A DNA stretch of 64,000 nt, from positions 1 through 64,000 of the forward strand of contig CAISPN010000032.1 in assembly GCA_903887375.1 (NCBI GenBank). The letters are read 5' to 3'. Of the stretch, positions 18,950-28,187 are shown one piece after another. The notes under the pieces are model-generated. The model ran no database searches. It was not told the origin of the DNA and was given only the letters and a program-made list of their open reading frames with translations. Position 1 is the first letter of the stretch. Each line of letters starts with the position of its first letter. The position numbers and the translations under genes are program-made. The stretch is from an uncultured cyanobacterium (lineage in GTDB: Bacteria > Cyanobacteriota > Cyanobacteriia > Cyanobacteriales > Microcystaceae).

Positions 18950-19017
18950 CTTTAAATTTTTCTCCTCACACATTAGATTTGACTATACAAAGAAAACGAT
19001 AGTCTTCACACTTCACT

Positions 19018-19023
19018 ATTATA
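19018..19023 (-). promoter_or_regulatory. Possible -10 element of the porin gene
   Basis: Read on the minus strand this is a perfect TATAAT, about 70 bases before the porin ATG. No good -35 lies at the right distance, so an activator-dependent or extended -10 promoter would be needed. It is downstream of the leader terminator, so the porin need not depend on leader readthrough. Confidence 0.35.
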
Positions 19024-19079
19024 AGCACAGATTGTAGATTTTAGGCAAAATTAATATTTTTTTAATCTGTAATGATGCT

Positions 19080-19116
19080 AAAAGCCCCTGCTTGAGTTGC
19101 TCTCAAACGGGGGCTT
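19080..19116 (-). terminator. Terminator at the end of the leader element
   Basis: AAGCCCC pairs with GGGGGCTT, enclosing a second stem TTGAG/CTCAA, and on the minus strand the hairpin is followed by TTTT. It would end a cobB-distal or leader transcript before the porin promoter. Confidence 0.65.
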
Positions 19117-19172
19117 AATTGTTTTGGGTCTTCTAGCTGAGCCTGACTGCCGGAAGGATCTCTAATACAAGA

Positions 19173-19244
19173 CTAAAGAACGGCTCCGGCACACAGCCGG
19201 CTAACTTCAACTAGGAGACCCATGTTTTTACTACTATCTATCAT
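19173..19244 (-). CDS. Putative leader peptide / micro-ORF, 23 aa
   Basis: AGGAGGTGAT, nearly a perfect anti-16S match, lies eight bases before an ATG that opens a 23-codon frame; a second in-frame ATG (19223) begins MGLLVEVSRLCAGAVL. The frame ends at TAG, and beyond it the same frame stays open for 36 more codons to 19062, through the terminator hairpin. Because the start sits inside a hairpin with an alternative partner, translation could steer folding. The reading frame may instead be a chance by-product of a structured RNA. Confidence 0.3.
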   Translation of the reverse strand: MIDSSKNMGLLVEVSRLCAGAVL

Positions 19245-19306
19245 GGGCATCACCTCCTGTATTTCCTATATGGTTAAATTTGCTGTAAGTTTCTATAAAT
19301 TTTATC

Positions 19307-20677
19307 TTAGTGATTTTTTGGGGAAAAGTCAAGGCAGCAGCGCAAGAATCTTGCAGCTAGAGAGTTATTTTGAGCAAAATGAAGGTGAAGGTATGAGGCA
19401 TGAAGGTTATAGAGATGATACCCTTCATCTTGCCATTGTTTTTCCTGCTTACTAGAATAACGAGAGATTTTAAAAAGAGGATTTGTTAATATACCATCGG
19501 TTTTTGAATAGTGAAACTCATGCCCAATAAGCTTTTCTCCTTTTTTAAAGAGTTGGGTATCACGCAACACTAGAGCCTGTTTATAGCCTAAAGTTAAACT
19601 TTTGGTCATTTTACTTTGAGTGGCAATTGAACCAACCATATCCCAGCTTTGCCCTTGGTGGTCAGTCAATTTCTGTCCAAGATACATTAATCCACCACAT
19701 TCAGCGTAAGTTGGCATTCCATTTTTTATATTCTTAAATACCGCAGATCTAGCTGATAAATTGGCACTGAGCCCTTCGGCAAAAACCTCAGGAAAACCAC
19801 CTCCAAAGATCATACCTTGGCAATCTTTGGGTAAATCTGGATCTTCAAGGGGGCTCCAGCGGATCAATTGGGCGCCTAATTCTTGCAAGATCTCTAGTTG
19901 ATCGCCGTAGTAGAAACTAAAGGATTTATCTTGGGCTAAGGCAATTTTTACCGAAGCAATTGGCTCATTTACTGGGCTGGAATAATTTTTTGCTTCTAAC
20001 TTGAGTAAAGGAAATAACTTTGACCAGTCCAAGTGATTGGCAACAATTTGCGCTGCCATTTGACTAAAATCGGTGAGATTATCCATTTCTGCTATTGGCA
20101 CTAAGCCCAAGTGGCGCTCAGGTAGCAACAGTCTATCTTCCATTGGTAAGATGCCTAAAATTGGCATGGAAATGGAATCTAAAGCCAATTGCAAAAACTC
20201 TTTATGCCGTTCACTTTTGACTCTATTGAGAATCACGCCGACTATTTTTACATTGGGATCAAAGTCTCGATAACCTTGAGCTATAGCTGCTACTGAGGTA
20301 GAAATCTTGGCACAATCTAGAACTAAAACTACAGGTAAATTGAGTATGCGGGCTATGTGGGCGCTACTGCCGTAATCCAGAACATTATCATTTTGCACTC
20401 CATCAAATAGCCCCATCACCCCTTCAACTATCGCCATTTCCTTGGCTTGGCTGCGCCTGGCAAAACTATCTTTGACATAATCTAAAGAGGTCAAAATAGG
20501 ATCCAAGTTATAACAGGGGCTTCCTGTGATAGCCGCATGAAACATAGGATCTATATAATCTGGCCCCACCTTGAAAGATTGAACTTTATAGTTTTGGCTA
20601 CGCAAAAAAGCCAGCATAGCCAGAGTGATGGTTGTTTTACCAACCCCACTCCTCTCGCCAGCAATCAAAAGAGCCAT
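19307..20677 (-). CDS. cobB: Cobyrinic acid a,c-diamide synthase
   Basis: A 456-aa CobB/CbiA enzyme that amidates side chains a and c of (hydrogeno)cobyrinic acid using glutamine and ATP. The N-terminal P-loop-like motif is GERSGVGKTTITLAM (residues ~6-20), followed by SFKVGPDYIDPMFH and GVMGLFDG. The class I glutamine amidotransferase-like C-terminal half has YAECGGLMYLG with the catalytic Cys, and GHEFHYS. Length is normal. It begins one base from the end of opcA, so it appears to be the last gene of the fbp-tal-zwf-opcA run. A cobJ fusion gene lies at the other end of that run. Confidence 0.93.
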   Translation of the reverse strand: MALLIAGERSGVGKTTITLAMLAFLRSQNYKVQSFKVGPDYIDPMFHAAITGSPCYNLDPILTSLDYVKDSFARRSQAKEMAIVEGVMGLFDGVQNDNVLDYGSSAHIARILNLPVVLVLDCAKISTSVAAIAQGYRDFDPNVKIVGVILNRVKSERHKEFLQLALDSISMPILGILPMEDRLLLPERHLGLVPIAEMDNLTDFSQMAAQIVANHLDWSKLFPLLKLEAKNYSSPVNEPIASVKIALAQDKSFSFYYGDQLEILQELGAQLIRWSPLEDPDLPKDCQGMIFGGGFPEVFAEGLSANLSARSAVFKNIKNGMPTYAECGGLMYLGQKLTDHQGQSWDMVGSIATQSKMTKSLTLGYKQALVLRDTQLFKKGEKLIGHEFHYSKTDGILTNPLFKISRYSSKQEKQWQDEGYHLYNLHASYLHLHFAQNNSLAARFLRCCLDFSPKNH

Positions 20678-20678
20678 T

Positions 20679-22031
20679 TCAATATTTCAGTAAGAGAATC
20701 TCCTGAACGACTTTGAGGGTCTCGTTATAGAGTAAATCTCCACTAGAGCGCTGCAACTGCTGTCCAATCAACTTTTCAGTTTTTTGATCAGCCATTGAGG
20801 AAACCTGTTGGATATAGCCCGATTGAGCTCCTCCCCCTGCTTCCATACGCATACAGCCTCTTGTACTAGAGCAGAGGACCGTGGTGCAATCAGCTTCAAT
20901 GTTACTAGAACCCAAACGCAAGCTGATTAGATCTCCAAGAATCTCACCAGGCTCTCCTAAAGGAATTGCAGCTAATTCAGCTTCAATGTTTTCTTTGAGC
21001 TCACTTTTGAAGGTAATCTTGATTAGATCATAATCTCCCCCTTCATGTTTGAAAGATACAGCTTGCCATTGTAGGCGGCTAGCAAGCCAACCAAGGTACA
21101 TTAAAGCTTGGGAGATATTGCCTCTCTCATAGTCAACAATGACTTGATCTACCTCTTTGATCATTGGACGTCTTTCAATTGGATCAAAAGCCTGAGCCGT
21201 CAGTTCCAACCAAGAAGCTAGTCTCAACCAATTCAAATCGGCTATGGGCATTCCCGCATCGATCATCTTGCTAACTTCCAAGAGATCTTCTGCTGGATGG
21301 ATGAAATTACTAGAGTCAATAATAATTGCTCTACTTTGACTGGCTAAGCGCTGAAAGAGAGCAAAATTAGGATCTGGTGAGGCTTTCCACCAGAGAAATT
21401 TTGGCAATTCCGGGATTACCAGCTCAGTTATCAACCCACCAATGCGCTCAAGTGCATCAGTAGTTCCTCTCAAGGTGATATATTCACAACAGATCAAAGT
21501 ACTACTTGCACTTTTTTGTACTGGGCAGTAGGCCGAAACCTGAACCTTGACCCCTTCGTCAGATTCAGTTGTTGGGGAGATTGTAACTATACGGCAGGGA
21601 TTAGCAAGCGCGATCGCATCAGCTATAGCTGCTCCTGCCATATCGGGAGCAAGATCGATAGCATGGTACAAAGACTTGATTCCACTTTCTCTCTCTTTAA
21701 TCACCTCTTCACGTAACTTTTGGGTAAAGTCCACACTAGAGTAGCCCGTTTCAGCTAGACCATAAGCTTTTTGGGCCGCTTTGATTGCTGCTGTAGTTCT
21801 ACCTCCAGAAATTCCATCAATTGGGCCAGTATAAAAGCCCAAAGCTGATAAGAGAGATTGGATTGGTTCTGGTTCGTAGATAACCAGGGTAAAGGTAGAT
21901 GCCCTGGTAGCATTGATTCCTTCTTCTGAGATATTATTCTGTTGCCATATCGCTCTCAATTCACCCTCAATATCATCTAGAGAGACATCTTTAGGGGCTT
22001 GTAGGGAAACTAAAGGAGCAGTAGTAGTCAT
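20679..22031 (-). CDS. opcA: Glucose-6-phosphate dehydrogenase assembly protein OpcA
   Basis: OpcA activates and helps assemble glucose-6-phosphate dehydrogenase; in cyanobacteria it responds to thioredoxin. The 450-aa protein has an N-terminal peptidoglycan-binding-like segment (SLLSALGFYTGPIDGISGGRTTAAIKAAQ, about residues 58-90) and the OpcA domain after ~130, with KFLWWKASPDPNFALFQRL and ADLNWLRLASWLELTAQAFD. It follows zwf by 27 bases in the conserved operon order. Confidence 0.95.
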   Translation of the reverse strand: MTTTAPLVSLQAPKDVSLDDIEGELRAIWQQNNISEEGINATRASTFTLVIYEPEPIQSLLSALGFYTGPIDGISGGRTTAAIKAAQKAYGLAETGYSSVDFTQKLREEVIKERESGIKSLYHAIDLAPDMAGAAIADAIALANPCRIVTISPTTESDEGVKVQVSAYCPVQKSASSTLICCEYITLRGTTDALERIGGLITELVIPELPKFLWWKASPDPNFALFQRLASQSRAIIIDSSNFIHPAEDLLEVSKMIDAGMPIADLNWLRLASWLELTAQAFDPIERRPMIKEVDQVIVDYERGNISQALMYLGWLASRLQWQAVSFKHEGGDYDLIKITFKSELKENIEAELAAIPLGEPGEILGDLISLRLGSSNIEADCTTVLCSSTRGCMRMEAGGGAQSGYIQQVSSMADQKTEKLIGQQLQRSSGDLLYNETLKVVQEILLLKY

Positions 22032-22058
22032 AGATTTAAACTCAATATCCTCTTTTAT

Positions 22059-23588
22059 TTATAATCTGCGCCAACGACGATTATCCTGATTAATTAACCA
22101 TTCGGCGCGCGATGGTCCCCAAGTACCCGCCTCATATTGTGAGACTTGATCTTGCAGGGCCGGTGAATCCCAATTCATAATCAACGGGGTAACTACTCGC
22201 CAAGCCTCTTCTACTTCATCAGCTCGGGTAAATAAAGTCTGATCCCCCAACATACAATCTAGAAGCAGTCTATGATAGGCATCAGAAGTATTTACTCCAA
22301 AGGAAGAGCCATAGCTAAAGTCCATCTCAACTGTGCGCGAGCGCAAATCTGCTCCAGGCATTTTGGCCTCAAAGCGCAGAGAGATTCCTTCATTGGGCTG
22401 AATCCTCATACTCAAGATATTGACGTTGTTCTGGTGGGCTACTGATTGGAAAATCAAAAGAGGCACTTCTCTAAATTGAATAGCAATCTCAGTCACCCTC
22501 TTAGGGAGTCTTTTACCTGTGCGCAAATAAAAAGGAACACCCTGCCAGCGCCAGTTATCTATCAGCAATTTCATCGCCACATAACTTGGTGTGGTAGAGC
22601 CTTCTTTAACTCCAGGCTCTTGACGATAGCCGTCTACTGGCTTGCCGCGCATCCAGCCAGATCCGTACTGGGCTCTAACGGAACAATTTTCTATATTGTC
22701 TAGATCTGCCAGACGCAGAGCTTGGAGCACCTTTACTTTTTCAGTACGCAGAGTGTCAGGTGTCAAAACATTCGGCGGTTCCATCCCAGTCAGACAAAGC
22801 AACTGCAAGAGGTGATTTTGCACCATATCACGCAGCGCACCTGAACTTTCATAATAGCCGGCTCTATCTTCTACCCCTACAGTTTCAGCTACGGTAATCT
22901 GGACATGGTCAATAAATTGACGATTCCAGATTGGCTCAAAGATGGCGTTAGCAAAACGAAAGACCATCAGATTCTGCACAGTTTCCTTGCCCAAATAATG
23001 GTCTATGCGGTAAACCTGCTCTTCTTTACAGACTTTTTGCACCACTCGATTGAGAGACTGAGCAGAGCTCAAATCTCTTCCGAAAGGTTTTTCTATGACA
23101 ATGCGACTTTTAAGGGGATCTTTGAGCATTTCAGCAGCCCCCAAGTTTTTTAAAGCTGGCACAAAGAAATTAGGCGATACAGCTAAGTAAAAGACCCGAT
23201 TTCCTCTAGTTCCTCTTTTGCCATCAATTTCTTCTAGGAGGGCTTTGAGTTTTTGATAGTCTTCTTGCTTGTCCATGTCAGCAGAACAGTAAAAAAGTCC
23301 TGCAGCAAAGTCCTGCCAGAGCTCTTGGTTGCCAATGCCATCGGAAAAATCTTCAATCCCTTGGCGCATCTGCTCGCGGAAATAATCATCACTCCAAGGG
23401 CGTCTAGCTACCCCGACGATAGTCATCTCAGGTGGCAATCGTCGCTCTTTTTTCATCTGATAGAGGGCAGGTACTAGTTTGCGCATAGTCAGATCCCCAG
23501 ATGCTCCAAATATCACCAGAATTTGTGGCTCGGGGGTTCTTTCTTGGCGTAGTCCAACGCGCAGTGGATTTTCCATCATTGTAGCCAT
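22059..23588 (-). CDS. zwf: Glucose-6-phosphate 1-dehydrogenase
   Basis: Zwf oxidises glucose-6-phosphate with NADP+, the entry to the oxidative pentose phosphate pathway and the main dark source of NADPH. The 509-aa sequence has [16 protein letters not shown] (NADP-binding, residues ~28-43), the substrate motif [14 protein letters not shown], and EKPFGRD. The sequence up to [18 protein letters not shown] is typical of cyanobacteria. Cysteines are present that could take part in redox control, but I cannot say which. Its place between tal and opcA is conserved. Confidence 0.97.
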   Translation of the reverse strand: MATMMENPLRVGLRQERTPEPQILVIFGASGDLTMRKLVPALYQMKKERRLPPEMTIVGVARRPWSDDYFREQMRQGIEDFSDGIGNQELWQDFAAGLFYCSADMDKQEDYQKLKALLEEIDGKRGTRGNRVFYLAVSPNFFVPALKNLGAAEMLKDPLKSRIVIEKPFGRDLSSAQSLNRVVQKVCKEEQVYRIDHYLGKETVQNLMVFRFANAIFEPIWNRQFIDHVQITVAETVGVEDRAGYYESSGALRDMVQNHLLQLLCLTGMEPPNVLTPDTLRTEKVKVLQALRLADLDNIENCSVRAQYGSGWMRGKPVDGYRQEPGVKEGSTTPSYVAMKLLIDNWRWQGVPFYLRTGKRLPKRVTEIAIQFREVPLLIFQSVAHQNNVNILSMRIQPNEGISLRFEAKMPGADLRSRTVEMDFSYGSSFGVNTSDAYHRLLLDCMLGDQTLFTRADEVEEAWRVVTPLIMNWDSPALQDQVSQYEAGTWGPSRAEWLINQDNRRWRRL

Positions 23589-23600
23589 ATTGTAGTACCT

Positions 23601-24746
23601 CTAGCTTGTAGGAGTAAGTTGCTTCATTTTGGTTTCAAGCGATTTTATCAGCGAATCAAAGGGCTTGACGAACAGCTCAATGCCATTTTCTAGCAATTCA
23701 GCCATCACTTGATCTAAATCAATATTGACATCAGGATCTTTGAGCAGATCAATTATCTCGTAGGCTTGTTCTATGTCGCTCTCGATTCTACTGCCTGGGC
23801 TACAGTGGTCAGCGCAGGCTTCTACAGTTTGAGGAGGCAATGTATTAACAGTATTAGGTCCAATCAGCTCATCTACATACATAACATCACTGTAGGCCGG
23901 GTTTTTAGTTCCAGTACTTGCCCAAAGCAGTCTCTGTGGTTTGGCACCTTTAGCTTCGAGAGCTTGCCAACGCTCACTAGAGAATATCTCTTTATATTTC
24001 TGGTAGGCTACTTTAGCATTGGCAATAGCGATTTTTCCCTTGATAGAGAGAATTTTACTTTCAGTAGCTTCATCGACACCTTTTTTGATTTTGTTATCTA
24101 GTAGATCGTCAATATAGGTATCGATACGAGAAAGAAAGAAACTCGCTACCGAGGCAATTCTACTAATATCTTCACCTCTAGCTGCGCGCTCTTCTAAGCC
24201 CTTGATATAGGACCAGGCAGTATTAACATAGCTCTCTACTGAAAAAAGTAAAGTCACATTGACATTGATACCACTGCTGATTGCCTCGCTCACTGCTGGT
24301 AAGCCCTCGGAAGTACCAGGTATTTTAATCATCAGATTTTTGCGTCCAAGATGACTGAAATAACGCTTAGCCTCAGCAATAGTGCTAGCGGTGTCTTTAG
24401 CTATAGTTGGAGGTACTTCTAGGCTGACATAACCATCGGCTCCGTTGGTAGCCTCATAGACAGGGAGCAAGATATCACAGGCATTGCGAATATCTTCAAA
24501 TACTAAAGTTTCATATACTTGCAACACTGAAAGCCCAGCTTTGTTTCCTGCTTCGATATCTCGATCATAAATTTGATTGCCGTTGATTGCCTTTTCAAAG
24601 ATTGCTGGATTGGAGGTGATTCCAACAATACCTCTACTAGTTATCATTTCTTTAAGGCTACCTGTGGCGATTAAATCGCGGCTGAGATTATCTAGCCAGA
24701 TGCTTTGACCGAACTGCTGCACAATTTCTAAAATTGGATTGTTCAT
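23601..24746 (-). CDS. tal: Transaldolase
   Basis: A 381-aa transaldolase, which exchanges three-carbon units between sedoheptulose-7-P/glyceraldehyde-3-P and erythrose-4-P/fructose-6-P. Visible motifs are GIVGITSNPAIFEKAI near the N-terminus, the Schiff-base lysine context NLMIKIPGTSEGLPAV, FSVESYVNTAWSYIKGLEER, and LLWASTGTKNPAYSDVMYV. The ~370-380-aa length matches the longer bacterial Tal group found in OPP operons. Gaps to fbp (23 bases) and zwf (12 bases) support co-transcription. Confidence 0.96.
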   Translation of the reverse strand: MNNPILEIVQQFGQSIWLDNLSRDLIATGSLKEMITSRGIVGITSNPAIFEKAINGNQIYDRDIEAGNKAGLSVLQVYETLVFEDIRNACDILLPVYEATNGADGYVSLEVPPTIAKDTASTIAEAKRYFSHLGRKNLMIKIPGTSEGLPAVSEAISSGINVNVTLLFSVESYVNTAWSYIKGLEERAARGEDISRIASVASFFLSRIDTYIDDLLDNKIKKGVDEATESKILSIKGKIAIANAKVAYQKYKEIFSSERWQALEAKGAKPQRLLWASTGTKNPAYSDVMYVDELIGPNTVNTLPPQTVEACADHCSPGSRIESDIEQAYEIIDLLKDPDVNIDLDQVMAELLENGIELFVKPFDSLIKSLETKMKQLTPTS

Positions 24747-24769
24747 GATTGATAATTTCCTTTAATTTT

Positions 24770-25798
24770 TTACTTTGCTTGCAAAAAAGATTCAACTAGT
24801 TTTACTTCTTCAGAGCTTCCTAGAATCAAGGGACTGCGCTGGTGCAATTGTTGAGGAATAATATCTAGTATTTCTCTATCTCCATCGCTAGCTCTACCAC
24901 CAGCTTGCTCGGCTAAAAATGCTAAAGGGGCGCTTTCATACAGTAAGCGTAACTTACCTTCTGGTTTTTGGACCGTGCCCGGATATAAAAATACACCTCC
25001 TTGTAACAAAATGCGATGAAAATCTCCTACCAATGCGCCACCATAGCGGGCGGTATAGCCATTATTGAGGTGAACATAGCGAACATAATCTCTCATTTGT
25101 TCATTCCATTGCCAAAAGTTTCCCTCATTGGTGCTGTAAACCTTGCCTTTGCTGGGAATTGTGATATTTTCTTGTGTGAGAATGAATTCACCCAGGCTAG
25201 GATCTAGAGTAAAAGAGTGAACTCCTTTACCTAAGGAATAAACTAAAACTGTGGCTGGTCCATAGAGAATGTAACCTGCTGCCAACTGTTGGTGACCATC
25301 TTGAAGAAGATCTCTAGCTTGCTCGTCGATGTCATCGCCCTGTTGTTGCCTGATCGAGAAGATAGACCCTACATTGAGGTTGATATCGACATTGGAAGAG
25401 CCATCAATTGGGTCATAGAGAAGGGTATATCGCCCAATTGGACAGTTCTCCTTAATATAGTAAGGATGCTCCATCTCTTCCGAGGCTAGCCTACAGACCA
25501 GTCCACTTTGACGAAAGACCGAAATAAACACCTCATTGGCGAAAATATCCATTTTTTTGACATGTTCACCCTGGACATTGGTTTCGCCGGTGAAGCCCAA
25601 AACCCCTTCCATCAATCCTGCCCCCGAAAGCCGACGCGAGATCAATTTTCCGGCTAGAGCAATGCGATTCATTAGTGCGCTGAGATCTTGCGCCTCGGCG
25701 CTAAAACTGTTAAACTGCCCTAGAACATGTCTAGATAAAGTTGTGCAGTCTCGATCTAGACTTCTTGGTGAGACCGAAAGAGTTTGGAAGTTGACCAT
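24770..25798 (-). CDS. fbp: Fructose-1,6-bisphosphatase class 1
   Basis: A 342-aa class I FBPase that hydrolyses fructose-1,6-bisphosphate to fructose-6-phosphate and is the first gene of the OPP operon. Motifs: LASEEMEHP, the metal-binding [35 protein letters not shown] and [20 protein letters not shown]. It is normal in length. Its start is 82 bases from the divergent cbiG-cobJ gene, with a long inverted repeat in between (separate entry). Confidence 0.96.
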   Translation of the reverse strand: MVNFQTLSVSPRSLDRDCTTLSRHVLGQFNSFSAEAQDLSALMNRIALAGKLISRRLSGAGLMEGVLGFTGETNVQGEHVKKMDIFANEVFISVFRQSGLVCRLASEEMEHPYYIKENCPIGRYTLLYDPIDGSSNVDINLNVGSIFSIRQQQGDDIDEQARDLLQDGHQQLAAGYILYGPATVLVYSLGKGVHSFTLDPSLGEFILTQENITIPSKGKVYSTNEGNFWQWNEQMRDYVRYVHLNNGYTARYGGALVGDFHRILLQGGVFLYPGTVQKPEGKLRLLYESAPLAFLAEQAGGRASDGDREILDIIPQQLHQRSPLILGSSEEVKLVESFLQAK

Positions 25799-25850
25799 TT
25801 TACTAAGACTCCAGTGATTAGGTCACATTTCAATCTTAGTAAGGTTTTTT
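25799..25850. promoter_or_regulatory. Inverted repeat in the fbp/cobJ divergent promoter region
   Basis: TTACTAAGA (25800-25808) and TCTTAGTAA (25834-25842) form a perfect 9-bp inverted repeat, with a nested GTGA (25813-25816) / TCAC (25822-25825) pair. It begins right at the fbp start and is followed on the plus strand by GGTTTTTTT. It may be an operator, an mRNA leader hairpin on fbp, or a short terminator; the sequence alone does not decide. Confidence 0.4.
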
Positions 25851-25880
25851 TCAACAGCCTCAGAACTTTATATCACCTTT

Positions 25881-27695
25881 ATGATCTTTGAGCTTTTTCC
25901 ACTTGCGGCAATTGCACCGCTACCTGATTCTGCCAGAATTTTTGATGCTCTATCTGCAACTATGGAGTTCACTATTTGGTCAGGCGAAGGTGTGGACTGC
26001 CCCAATTGCCAAACTTATCAAGATCCCCTAAGTGAGCATCTCAAAAAGATCTGGTCGCAATACCGGGGTTTTATCTTTGTACTTTCTTGCGGAGCTGTTG
26101 TTCGTTTGGTTGCTCCTTTACTTGAGCACAAGTCAATTGATCCTGCTGTAGTAGTAGTTGATCCTAGCGGACAATATGTCATTTCCTTGCTGGGAGGACA
26201 TCAAGCCGGAGCCGATCAATTAGCTCGTATGGTTGCCTTGGCTTTGGGAGCTCAAGTCATCCTCACCGGTGCTTCTAATAATATGAAATTACCATCTGTA
26301 GATACTCTAGGAGATCCCTGGGGATGGCGCAAGGGACAAGGCAATTGGAACCAAGTAGCCTCAGCAATAGCCAGAGGTCAAAAGATTCAAGTTCTTCAAG
26401 AAAATGGCTCTAAGCTCTGGCAAGATAACTTACCATCTGGGCATCCCTTTGTTTTTGAACAAAATAATAGCCAAGATTATCAAGCAAGAATCTCAATTAG
26501 CTCGAAAATATCCAAAGACTTTTCTCTAGACCAAGTGAATTGGCATCCTAGAGTTCTCTATGTGGGGATTGGCTGTAGTCGCAATTCCAGTAAGGAGCTG
26601 ATCCAAAAATCAATAGAGCAGACTCTAGAGCGCCATGATTTATCTAAATTTGCAATAGCAGCTTTAGTTTCTATAGATCTTAAAGCTGATGAAATTGGAA
26701 TTATTGAACTAGCAAAATCATTCAATATTCCTTTTTTTACCTATAGTGCTGAAGCTTTAAAGCAAGTGCAAGTGCCTAATCCCTCTGCTATAGTCGAGTC
26801 CGAAGTGGGGACAGTTAGTGTCGCTGAAGCAGCATCTATTCTTGCTGGTGATAACTTGATAGTACCTAAAACTATCTTTCAAGATGAAAGTGGCTGGGTG
26901 ACTGTAGCTATTTCCCAATCCCAGCAAGAATATATCGGCAAAACTGGTTCGCTCTATTTAATTGGCACAGGTCCAGGTAGTCTAGATCAGCTTACTACTG
27001 CTGCCAAGCTAGCTTTAACTAAAGTTGATGTGATCATAGGCTATCAACTCTATTTAGATCTGCTTAAACCTCTTCAAAGACCAGGGCAAATCATCGAAGC
27101 TTATCAAATTACCCAAGAGCAGCAAAGAGCTAATAGAGCTATCGAGTTAGCAAACTGGGGTTTATCGGTTGCTCTGGTTTCTAGTGGAGATGCTGGAATA
27201 TATGGAATGGCTGGTCTAGTTTTGGAATCCCTCCAAAAACAAAATTGGGATGGATACAATCCCCAAATTGAAATTATTCCAGGAATAACAGCTTTGCAAT
27301 CGGCCTCAGCTAGATTGGGCGCGCCCTTGATGCATGATTTTTGTGCTATCAGCCTCAGCGATCTCCTTACGCCCTGGACTGTGATTGAACAGCGGCTAGA
27401 AGCAGTTGCCAAAGCTGATTTTGTCATTGCTCTTTATAATCCAAGATCCCAACAAAGACAACAACAATTAACTAGAGCTTGGGAAATTTTAATAGAGCAT
27501 AGATCTCTAGATACGCCAATTGGTATTGTCAAATCTGCCTATAGAGAGCAAGAACAAGTAATATTGAGCACACTCGCTCAAATGCTGGAGTTGCCTATAG
27601 ATATGTTGACTACTGTCATTATTGGCAATCAAAGTACAAGTAGACACCTAGACTATATGATCACCCCAAGAGGATACTTACAAAAAAATGAGTAA
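25881..27695 (+). CDS. cobJ: Fused CbiG / precorrin-3B C17-methyltransferase (CobJ)
   Basis: A 604-aa fusion. Residues ~1-200 carry the CbiG N-terminal domain (FVLSCGAVVRLVAPLLEH, VSLLGGHQAGAD-like stretch), ~210-325 the CbiG C-terminal domain (GIGCSRNSSKELI, ATPSAIVE-like region), and ~352-604 the SAM-dependent tetrapyrrole methylase CobJ/CbiH (GTGPGSLDQLTTAAKLAL, VSSGDAGIYGMAGLVLE, NPRSQQRQQQL). CobJ methylates C17 with ring contraction; CbiG opens the resulting lactone in the anaerobic route. The fusion suggests sequential action. It is divergent from the fbp operon, which ends with cobB. Confidence 0.92.
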   Translation: MIFELFPLAAIAPLPDSARIFDALSATMEFTIWSGEGVDCPNCQTYQDPLSEHLKKIWSQYRGFIFVLSCGAVVRLVAPLLEHKSIDPAVVVVDPSGQYVISLLGGHQAGADQLARMVALALGAQVILTGASNNMKLPSVDTLGDPWGWRKGQGNWNQVASAIARGQKIQVLQENGSKLWQDNLPSGHPFVFEQNNSQDYQARISISSKISKDFSLDQVNWHPRVLYVGIGCSRNSSKELIQKSIEQTLERHDLSKFAIAALVSIDLKADEIGIIELAKSFNIPFFTYSAEALKQVQVPNPSAIVESEVGTVSVAEAASILAGDNLIVPKTIFQDESGWVTVAISQSQQEYIGKTGSLYLIGTGPGSLDQLTTAAKLALTKVDVIIGYQLYLDLLKPLQRPGQIIEAYQITQEQQRANRAIELANWGLSVALVSSGDAGIYGMAGLVLESLQKQNWDGYNPQIEIIPGITALQSASARLGAPLMHDFCAISLSDLLTPWTVIEQRLEAVAKADFVIALYNPRSQQRQQQLTRAWEILIEHRSLDTPIGIVKSAYREQEQVILSTLAQMLELPIDMLTTVIIGNQSTSRHLDYMITPRGYLQKNE

Positions 27696-27941
27696 TGCAA
27701 TTAAAATATTTGTAGAAAGCTTCCTGGAAATGACGTATCAACGCTTAGTTAATCTATTAAAGGAGACTTTAAAAACTTGACTACATACTCTAAAAATTCG
27801 CTCAAAGGTTTGACAAGTTTACGTTTTAAAAATTATAGAGAAAGTTTGTTGCTGTTGCACTAGCTCATCTTCATAAACCAACAATTTTAAATGCTGTTGA
27901 TTCAGATTGGAAAATTTTTGAATTATAGCAAGAGTCAGAGC

Positions 27942-28187
27942 TTAAAGAGAGGCAAGCATGAGAATATGCTCCATAGCATCTCGAAGAGTATAAAATTTAT
28001 CAAGACACTTACGAATGCGACTTTTAAGCCAAGACCAACATTGTTCTATCTTATTAAAGTCAGGAGAATAAGTGGGTAAAAAAAGCAACTGATAACCAGC
28101 CTTCTTCACCATTGTTTTAATGTTTCCCCCCTTATGGAAAGTAGCATTATCAAGGATTAAACACCTACCTAGCTTTAAATAGGGAAT
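27942..28187 (-). mobile_element. Remnant of an IS630-type transposase (C-terminal part)
   Basis: The minus strand encodes about 80 residues ending at TAA (27942-27944). They include LILDNATFHKGG and LPTYSPDFNKIEQCWSWLK, which hold the second Asp and the Glu of the DDE triad of IS630/Tc1-type transposases, then SRIRKCLDKFYTLRDAMEH. The N-terminal two-thirds and the first Asp are missing, and the frame runs directly into the end of the acetolactate synthase relic. No clear terminal inverted repeats are seen. 27696-27941 is AT-rich with nothing I can assign. Confidence 0.8.

Larger units (their letters stand above)
19080..19260 (-). promoter_or_regulatory. Structured leader with micro-ORF, mutually exclusive hairpins and terminator
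   Basis: A ~180-base minus-strand element between cobB and the porin. Hairpin A pairs AGGAG and CCCATG (19253-19258, 19242-19247 region) with CATGGG and CTCCT (19213-19224), hiding a Shine-Dalgarno and an ATG. Hairpin B pairs the same TGGGTCT/CTAG segment (19211-19222) with CTAG/AGACCCA at 19125-19136, which would free that Shine-Dalgarno. Further GC-rich stems (GCCGGC/GCCGG) lie inside B, and a strong hairpin ending in TTTT follows at 19080-19116. The layout is that of an attenuator or riboswitch-like leader. I could not match it to a known class. It could also be a separate ncRNA. Confidence 0.45.

Noticed and set aside
19120-19225. B12-box-like AGGAGACCC suggesting a cobalamin riboswitch next to cobB
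   Set aside because: The rest of the cobalamin core is absent, the strand is opposite to cobB and it lies past the cobB 3' end.
19222-19455. Plus-strand ORF of 77 codons starting after AGGAGACCC
   Set aside because: It overlaps the 3' end of cobB on the other strand for most of its length, and its start lies within the structured leader; codon pattern looks like antisense.
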